Both the position numbers and the translations under genes were made by a program. A stretch of 45,321 bases of DNA from Algoriphagus sp. A40 (GTDB lineage Bacteria; Bacteroidota; Bacteroidia; Cytophagales; Cyclobacteriaceae), in the NCBI RefSeq assembly GCF_002002735.1, contig NZ_MUNY01000067.1, forward strand, positions 1 to 45,321, written 5' to 3'. The notes under the pieces were generated by a model. It made no database searches. It saw only the letters and a list, made by a program, of their open reading frames with translations, and was not told where the DNA came from. Below, piece after piece: positions 40,259 to 45,321 of this stretch. Numbering within the stretch: position 1 is the stretch's first letter; every line of letters begins with the position of its first letter.

Positions 40259-41848
40259 ATGAGAAAGAAAATCCTAGTAACTCTTGCTTTGGCTGGAGGA
40301 ATCTGCCTTTCGGCTTTTCCCCAGAAAAAATACTCACCCAAACAAATCGAAGCGCTCAAAGCCGAGGCTGCCCAAATCGTCCAGGCCAATCACAAACAAA
40401 GCCAGGTGATGGTGGACAAGATCTTCAGTTTCGCGGAACTGGGCTTTCAGGAAGTCGAATCATCCAAATACCTGACCGGAATTCTGGAGAAAAATGGCTT
40501 TACAATCGAACACGGGATATCAGGGATTCCCACCGCCTGGTTTGCCACATGGAAAAATGGAGAAGGACCGGTGATCGCCTTGGGTTCTGATGTGGACAAT
40601 ATTCCGAAAGCTTCCCAATATCCGGGCGTGGCCTACCACAAGCCGATCGTCGAGGGAGCGCCGGGTCACGGAGAAGGTCATAATTCGGGAATTCCGCTGA
40701 ATATCACGGCGGCTTTGGCGGTGAAGCAAATTATGGAACGGGAAAATATCGGCGGAACTTTAGTTTTATGGCCTGGAATTGCGGAGGAATTGGTGGCTGC
40801 GAAGGCATGGTTTACCCGAGACGGGAAGTTTGAAGGAGTGGATATTTGCATCTTCACCCACGTGGCCAACAATCTCGGCGTAAGCTACGGCGAAGCTTCA
40901 GGAACAGGCTTGATTTCAGTTGAATATACGTTTTCAGGTGATGCAGCGCACTCCGCAGGTGCGCCCTGGAGAGGGAAAAGTGCCGCAGATGCAACCGAAC
41001 TGATGAATATCGGTTGGAATTACAAGCGGGAGCATTTGCATCCGCTGAAACGTTCACACTCGGTCATCACCGATGGGGGAGATCAGCCGAACGTGGTTCC
41101 TTCCAAGGCCTCGATCTGGTATTATTTCCGGGATGTGAAATACGATGGGATCATGGAAATGTATGCCCAGGCCAATGACATTGCGAAAGGCGCGGCCTTG
41201 ATGACCGGCACAACCATGACCTCGAAAGTGGTGGGAACGGCGTGGCCAAGACATTTTAACAAAGTTATAGCCGAAACCATGTATCAGAATATCCTGCAAG
41301 TGGGTCTTCCCGAATGGGATGAAAATGACCAGACTTTGGCAAAGGCAGTGCAAAAGGAGCTGGGCTCAAAAGAGGAGGGTCTTCCGACCAAGTTGGATAC
41401 CCTGGGATTGCCTATCAAAGAGCCGGTTTCTGGAGGGTCAGATGACATCGGAGACGTGTCTTGGGTGGTGCCGACGGTAACTTTGAGATTTCCTTCCAAT
41501 ATTCCAGGACTTCCAGGACATCACTGGAGCAACGCCATCGCAATGGCCACTCCGATTGCGCACAAAGGCGTGACCGCTGGCGCAAAAGCTGAAGCGATGA
41601 CGATCCTGGACTTTTTGCTACAACCGGAACTCGTCGATCAGGCTTGGGATTATTTCAAAAACGTGCAGACAAAGGAGGAAACCTACAAGCCGATGATCAC
41701 CAAAGAGGATGCTCCTCCGATCTACCTCAATGAGGGAATCATGAAGCAATTCCGTCCTCAGCTGGAGAAGTTCTATTACGACGAAACCAAATATGATACG
41801 TATTTGGAGCAGCTGGGTGTGACGTATCCGACCGTTCGAAAGGATTAA
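40259..41848 (+). CDS. Exported M20-family amidohydrolase, AbgB-like
   Basis: A 529-residue zinc hydrolase of the M20 family resembling the p-aminobenzoyl-glutamate hydrolase B subunit. A Sec signal (MRKKILVTLALAGGICLSAFPQ) directs it to the periplasm, unlike E. coli AbgB. Metal-site stretches are LGSDVDNIP, GHGEGHNSG, IAEELVAAKAW and FTHVANN. The lid or dimerisation domain starts near SVEYTFSGDAAHSAGAPWRGKSA. AbgA is not present, so it may act as a homodimer on other amide-linked substrates. Confidence 0.88.
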   Translation: MRKKILVTLALAGGICLSAFPQKKYSPKQIEALKAEAAQIVQANHKQSQVMVDKIFSFAELGFQEVESSKYLTGILEKNGFTIEHGISGIPTAWFATWKNGEGPVIALGSDVDNIPKASQYPGVAYHKPIVEGAPGHGEGHNSGIPLNITAALAVKQIMERENIGGTLVLWPGIAEELVAAKAWFTRDGKFEGVDICIFTHVANNLGVSYGEASGTGLISVEYTFSGDAAHSAGAPWRGKSAADATELMNIGWNYKREHLHPLKRSHSVITDGGDQPNVVPSKASIWYYFRDVKYDGIMEMYAQANDIAKGAALMTGTTMTSKVVGTAWPRHFNKVIAETMYQNILQVGLPEWDENDQTLAKAVQKELGSKEEGLPTKLDTLGLPIKEPVSGGSDDIGDVSWVVPTVTLRFPSNIPGLPGHHWSNAIAMATPIAHKGVTAGAKAEAMTILDFLLQPELVDQAWDYFKNVQTKEETYKPMITKEDAPPIYLNEGIMKQFRPQLEKFYYDETKYDTYLEQLGVTYPTVRKD

Positions 41849-41853
41849 TGGGT

Positions 41854-41987
41854 ATTTACGAATTACGATTTTTGATTTACGACGTCAATTTGAACTCCAA
41901 ACCCATATTCCAAGGGGGTACCCTTGTTGAATTTGCGATTGAGGATCCAACAAGCGTCGTAAATCGTATTTTGTAAATCAAAAATCC
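41854..41987. repeat. Intergenic hairpin repeat, copy E (M20-GNAT)
   Basis: It begins a few bases after the M20 stop and ends 1 base before the GNAT ATG. GATTTACGACG (41874-41884) pairs with CGTCGTAAATC (41955-41965) 11 of 11. The core has TTGAACTCCAAAC and a central AAGGG-GGTA-CCCTT palindrome that would form the apex. Confidence 0.85.
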
Positions 41988-41988
41988 A

Positions 41989-42438
41989 ATGAAAGATTCG
42001 TTCACTTTCGAAATCCGTGAAGCCTCTCCCGCCGAACTTCTCTGGGTGCATGAGCGCATCCCTGAGTTTCCGGGAAAGGCTTCTTTGGATTTTTATACCG
42101 ATAGGTTAAAAAACCGGCTGTTTTTGGCATTGGTAGGAGAAAAAGACGGGGAGTTGCTGGGTTTCAAAGTTGGCTACCAAAGTGAAACACCAGACACGTT
42201 TTATTCCTGGATGGGAGGGGTTCGGCCCGAGTTTCGAAAGCATGGAATTGCCGATGCTTTGGCAGAGTTTCAGGAAAATTGGGCCAGAGAAAGGGGATTC
42301 AAGACTGTTTATTTCAAAACCCGAAACCGCTTTCCGGCTATGATTGCCTTTGGGCTCAAAAGAGGTTTCAAAATCATAGATGTCCTTCCTAAAGGAGGGG
42401 TGGAGGATTACCGAGTGGTGATGAGGAAGGAGCTTTGA
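41989..42438 (+). CDS. GNAT-family N-acetyltransferase
   Basis: A 149-residue acetyltransferase. The acetyl-CoA pyrophosphate loop is in GGVRPEFRKHGIADALAEFQENWARERG (R-x-x-G-x-A), and the C-terminal strand-helix part is FKTVYFKTRNRFPAMIAFGLKRGFK. The substrate is unknown. The gene is enclosed by two hairpin repeats, copies E and F, that begin and end almost at its stop and start codons. Confidence 0.85.
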   Translation: MKDSFTFEIREASPAELLWVHERIPEFPGKASLDFYTDRLKNRLFLALVGEKDGELLGFKVGYQSETPDTFYSWMGGVRPEFRKHGIADALAEFQENWARERGFKTVYFKTRNRFPAMIAFGLKRGFKIIDVLPKGGVEDYRVVMRKEL

Positions 42439-42569
42439 AGTACGATTTACGATTTTTGATTTACGAGGCCTGCCAGAATCACAAATCGAAATTCTAAGAG
42501 GATACTTATGGATTTTGAGATTGAGGTTCATCGCTGTGTCGTAAATTGTACCTCGTAAATCGTACTTTT
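42439..42569. repeat. Intergenic hairpin repeat, copy F (GNAT-queE)
   Basis: It begins at the base after the GNAT stop. The outer arms AGTACGATTTACGA (42439-42452) and TCGTAAATCGTACT (42553-42566) are perfectly complementary, 14 of 14. The inner word GATTTACGA (42458-42466) pairs with TCGTAAATT with one mismatch. The core has CAGAATCACAAA at the place of TGAAC-CAAA in the other copies. Confidence 0.85.
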
Positions 42570-42652
42570 TAATTACACTTTGCAACCCTCCCACTTTAGA
42601 ATTACCTTTGCCAATCATCCAGCGGTGGAATCTCCCGCTTTACCAAAAATTC

Positions 42653-43303
42653 ATGAACACACAAGACCTTATCGCGTCAACTACTCAAGAACTCGTGGCC
42701 TCCGGGCTACAGCTTCCACTCATGGAAGCGTTCTACACCATCCAGGGAGAAGGCAGATTTACCGGGCATCCCGCCTATTTTATCCGGCTGGGAGGCTGTG
42801 ATGTCGGCTGCGTCTGGTGCGATGTGAAGGAAAGTTGGGAAGCTGGCAAATGGCCTGTTTTATCCATCGAGCAGATCGTGAAGGATGCTTTGGCTCATCC
42901 GGGAAGGTTGGCCGTGATCACGGGCGGGGAGCCTTTGATGTACGAACTGGGGCCGTTGACCGCACTTTTGAAAGAAAAAGGATTTACCACCAATATCGAA
43001 ACCTCCGGCGCGCATCCTTTTTCGGGTGACTTCGACTGGGTTTGTTTTTCTCCCAAGAAATTCAAAAAACCACATCAGAGCATTTACAAAGTCGCAGATG
43101 AATTGAAAGTGGTGGTTTTCAACAAGGCAGATTTTGCTTTCGCAGAAGAGCATGCAGCCCAGGTGACTCCGCTATGCGACCTACGCCTCCAGCCGGAATG
43201 GAGCAAGGCAGTGAGATTCACTCCTGAAATCGTCGAATACGTTAAAAATCACCCAAATTGGAAAATATCTCTCCAAACTCATAAATTTATGGACATCCCC
43301 TGA
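42653..43303 (+). CDS. queE: 7-carboxy-7-deazaguanine synthase
   Basis: A radical-SAM enzyme that contracts CPH4 to 7-carboxy-7-deazaguanine on the way to queuosine. The 216-residue protein has the CX3CX2C cluster motif (Cys49, Cys53, Cys56 in GGCDVGCVWCD), the substrate stretch EAFYTIQGEGRFTGHPAYFIRLGG and ITGGEPLMY. The ATG at 42653 is chosen over an upstream in-frame TTG at 42608 because homologues start near here. Other queuosine genes are not in the window. It ends 4 bases before the OmpA-family gene. Confidence 0.93.
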   Translation: MNTQDLIASTTQELVASGLQLPLMEAFYTIQGEGRFTGHPAYFIRLGGCDVGCVWCDVKESWEAGKWPVLSIEQIVKDALAHPGRLAVITGGEPLMYELGPLTALLKEKGFTTNIETSGAHPFSGDFDWVCFSPKKFKKPHQSIYKVADELKVVVFNKADFAFAEEHAAQVTPLCDLRLQPEWSKAVRFTPEIVEYVKNHPNWKISLQTHKFMDIP

Positions 43304-43307
43304 GTCC

Positions 43308-45230
43308 ATGCGCCCTGTTCTACTAGTTTGTTTTGCGTTTTTCCTTATCCTACATGCATATGGCCAAACGTATTCTATTGTAGACGGAAGAGCAATCAAA
43401 CTTTACCAGGAAGGGGAGGAACTGACACTCGCCAGACAATATGATGCCGCAATTGCCAAATATCAGGCTGCGATTGCAAGGGAAGCATCTTTTTTGGAAG
43501 CCTATGTAAAGGCTTCCCAGCTGCTGATCACCCAAGGGCGCTTGTCAGATGCGGAGAAGTTGGCGTTTGCGGGAAAATCCCGATTGGCAGGGAAAAATGC
43601 TACGCCAAAGCATACTGCCGAATTTGGTTGGCTTTTTTCAAACCTTTACCTCAAGCAAGGGAAATTTACAGAGGCTTACCGACAGTTTCAGGAAGTAGAC
43701 CCGATTTTTGATGAAGCTTTTAAAAAATCCATTTATTACACCCAAATGAAAGGGCAGATGGATTTTTTGGGGTCTCAGCTCGGGAGTATTCTCTCCATTG
43801 AAAAAGAGATGCTGGAATCACCGCTGAATCAATATAATCTCCAATATTTCCCGGTATTGACGGCGGATGGTGAGCAGATTTTGTTTACAAAAAGGGATGG
43901 AACGGGAAATTTTGACAAAGAAGACATATATACATCATTTTTGGATCCGGCAGGCAGCTGGACTTTGCCCCAGAGCCTTGCCCAGTCCATCAATTCACCC
44001 TTTAATGAGGGCACTTGTTCTGTCACCGCAGACGGAAATATTCTGATCTATACCTCCTGTGATGCACCGGATTCCCAGGGGAGTTGCGACCTGTATGTTG
44101 CCTACAAAGTGAAGGGGACTTGGGAAAGGCCTACGAATATGGGGACAAAGGTGAATTCCAGATCCTGGGATTCCCAGCCCTCGCTTTCGGCAGATGGCAG
44201 GATATTGTTCTTTTCTTCCAATCGTCGCGGGGGATTTGGGGGAAATGATATCTGGTACAGCGTTCGTCAAAATGACGGAACCTGGTCAGATGCCAAAAAC
44301 CTCGGAGATGTGGTTAATACTCAAAAGGATGAGATCTCCCCTTTTATGTTTTTCAATAATGAGATCCTGTTTTTTGCTTCCGATGGGCACCAAGGGTTTG
44401 GGGGAATGGATATTTTCCTTTCCAGAGTAAAAGACGGGACATTTCAAAAACCTGAAAGCCTGGGTCTACCGATCAATGACCAATTGGATCAGGTGGCTTT
44501 GTTTATCACTGCCAAAAAGGATTATGCCTACTTTACTGAACTTACCACTTCGGAAGATCAAAATGACCGGTCCCTGCTCTATAGGTTTAAGTTTCCGGAA
44601 GAAATCTACTTAGGAGAAAACCTTACAGTGACAGAGGGAAAGGTGTTTAATGCCAAAACAGGGCAACCGATAGATGCAACGCTTTCTTTGGTATCCTTAA
44701 CCAATGACAGTACGCTATACCAATTTCAATCTGACGGAAAAACAGGCGCATTTATGATGCTGTATCCTGAAAATGCCGTTTCGGGACTTTATGTGGAAAA
44801 GAAGGGGTTTTTGCCTAAAATCTATAATGTGGAGCGGGATAAAATCCAAAATGTTAAAGACCTCAAAGTCGAACTTACCCCTGTCGGTCCGGGTGAGGAG
44901 TTTGTGTTTGAAAATGTGTTTTTTGAATTCGATAAATTTGATCTTAAGCCTGAATCGATGACCTCTCTGAAGCGGCTTTTGAAATTTCTGCTGGAAAATC
45001 CCAATGTCAATATCCTGATCTCAGGTCATACAGACAATATAGGAAGTGCCGGATACAATCAGAATTTGAGCCTTCTCCGGGCAACAAGTGTCCAAACTTT
45101 TTTAGTGAATTCGGGACTCCATCCTGGGCGTGTGTTGGTAGAAGGAAAAGGAGATAAGGAGCCTATGGTGCCAAATTCCACTTCTGAAAACCAGGCGCTG
45201 AATAGAAGGATTACCATCAAAGTGCTCTAA
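43308..45230 (+). CDS. TPR/PD40-propeller/CarboxypepD/OmpA-domain envelope protein (PorE-like architecture)
   Basis: A 640-residue envelope protein with a Sec signal (MRPVLLVCFAFFLILHAYGQ). In order it has TPR-like helices (about 25-150), a PD40/WD40-like beta-propeller (about 175-420, with blades such as LSADGRILFFSSNRRGGFGGNDIW), a carboxypeptidase regulatory-like domain (about 440-520) and a C-terminal OmpA peptidoglycan-binding domain (FFEFDKFDLKPES, ISGHTDNIGS). This order matches PorE of the type IX secretion system, but several paralogues with this order exist in Bacteroidota, so orthology is not claimed. Confidence 0.85.
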   Translation: MRPVLLVCFAFFLILHAYGQTYSIVDGRAIKLYQEGEELTLARQYDAAIAKYQAAIAREASFLEAYVKASQLLITQGRLSDAEKLAFAGKSRLAGKNATPKHTAEFGWLFSNLYLKQGKFTEAYRQFQEVDPIFDEAFKKSIYYTQMKGQMDFLGSQLGSILSIEKEMLESPLNQYNLQYFPVLTADGEQILFTKRDGTGNFDKEDIYTSFLDPAGSWTLPQSLAQSINSPFNEGTCSVTADGNILIYTSCDAPDSQGSCDLYVAYKVKGTWERPTNMGTKVNSRSWDSQPSLSADGRILFFSSNRRGGFGGNDIWYSVRQNDGTWSDAKNLGDVVNTQKDEISPFMFFNNEILFFASDGHQGFGGMDIFLSRVKDGTFQKPESLGLPINDQLDQVALFITAKKDYAYFTELTTSEDQNDRSLLYRFKFPEEIYLGENLTVTEGKVFNAKTGQPIDATLSLVSLTNDSTLYQFQSDGKTGAFMMLYPENAVSGLYVEKKGFLPKIYNVERDKIQNVKDLKVELTPVGPGEEFVFENVFFEFDKFDLKPESMTSLKRLLKFLLENPNVNILISGHTDNIGSAGYNQNLSLLRATSVQTFLVNSGLHPGRVLVEGKGDKEPMVPNSTSENQALNRRITIKVL

Positions 45231-45321
45231 GTTTTCAGAATAATATTTTGTTTATTATTTGAATAATAACTTATATGCTCTAATTATTGAAAAAAAATAT
45301 CAATATATATTGTGTATACAC
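45231..45321. other. AT-rich tail after the OmpA-family gene
   Basis: Very AT-rich sequence with short ATTATT/AATAAT palindromes, for example ATTATT-TG-AATAAT near 45255. I see no clear terminator or start of another gene before the window ends. Confidence 0.5.

Noticed and set aside
42608..42652. QueE start at the TTG at 42608
   Set aside because: The ATG at 42653 gives the usual queE N terminus.
1..45321. tRNA, rRNA, insertion sequence or prophage
   Set aside because: No cloverleaf, rRNA segment, transposase or integrase was recognised by reading. A tRNA scan would settle the first point.

Overview
The window looks like a Bacteroidota chromosome, most likely a Cytophagales bacterium related to Algoriphagus or Cyclobacteriaceae. 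This rests on a SusC/SusD pair with its own FecI-type sigma factor and FecR-type anti-sigma factor, an STN domain on the SusC, absence of clear Shine-Dalgarno sequences, TAnnTTTG-type -7 promoter boxes (for example before bipA and leuS), and the protein families present. The genus is an inference.

Region 1 (1-9882) is an amino-acid block on the + strand. It holds trpD (cut by the window edge), trpC, trpF, trpB, trpA and a feedback-type DAHP synthase, then phenylalanine hydroxylase (phhA) and hisH-hisA-hisF-hisIE. hisG, hisD, hisC and hisB are absent here. Between the DAHP synthase gene and phhA lies what reads as a complete ribosome-mediated attenuator. It has a 17-codon leader peptide with three His and three Tyr codons, an antiterminator pairing and a terminator, and it sits in front of a Tyr-making gene followed by His-making genes. 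Several operon gaps hold long, imperfect hairpin repeats built from GATTTACGA words. Related copies flank a GNAT gene at 41.8-42.6 kb.

Region 2 (9915-13668, - strand) has an S41 peptidase lipoprotein, an exported Dabb-domain protein and bipA/typA.

Region 3 (13879-26750, + strand) is an accessory uptake and catabolism locus: FecI-like sigma factor, FecR-like anti-sigma factor, STN-SusC, SusD, then two successive pairs of RraA-family aldolase plus enolase-superfamily dehydratase, then a BASS-family transporter. Both RraA proteins have Sec signals and the D-X20-R-D aldolase motif. Both enolase-superfamily proteins have Tat-like signals and the metal triad. My reading is that an acid-sugar-like compound is imported across the outer membrane, dehydrated and retro-aldol cleaved in the periplasm, and a small keto acid is then taken up by the BASS carrier. 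I know of no described pathway of this form, and the substrate is unknown.

Region 4 (26834-37110) is mixed: an outer-membrane-like protein, an SGNH hydrolase with a Ca2+/H+ exchanger, a DUF4407 protein, a PIN-domain toxin-antitoxin pair, an M19 dipeptidase/VIT1/DUF5995 operon, a gap with a candidate orphan small RNA, a glycosyltransferase and an alkaline-phosphatase-like enzyme.

Region 5 (37313-45321) holds leuS, an exported AbgB-like M20 hydrolase, a GNAT acetyltransferase bracketed by hairpin repeats, queE, and a TPR/PD40/CarboxypepD/OmpA protein with PorE-like architecture. No rRNA, tRNA, CRISPR array, transposase or prophage gene was seen.
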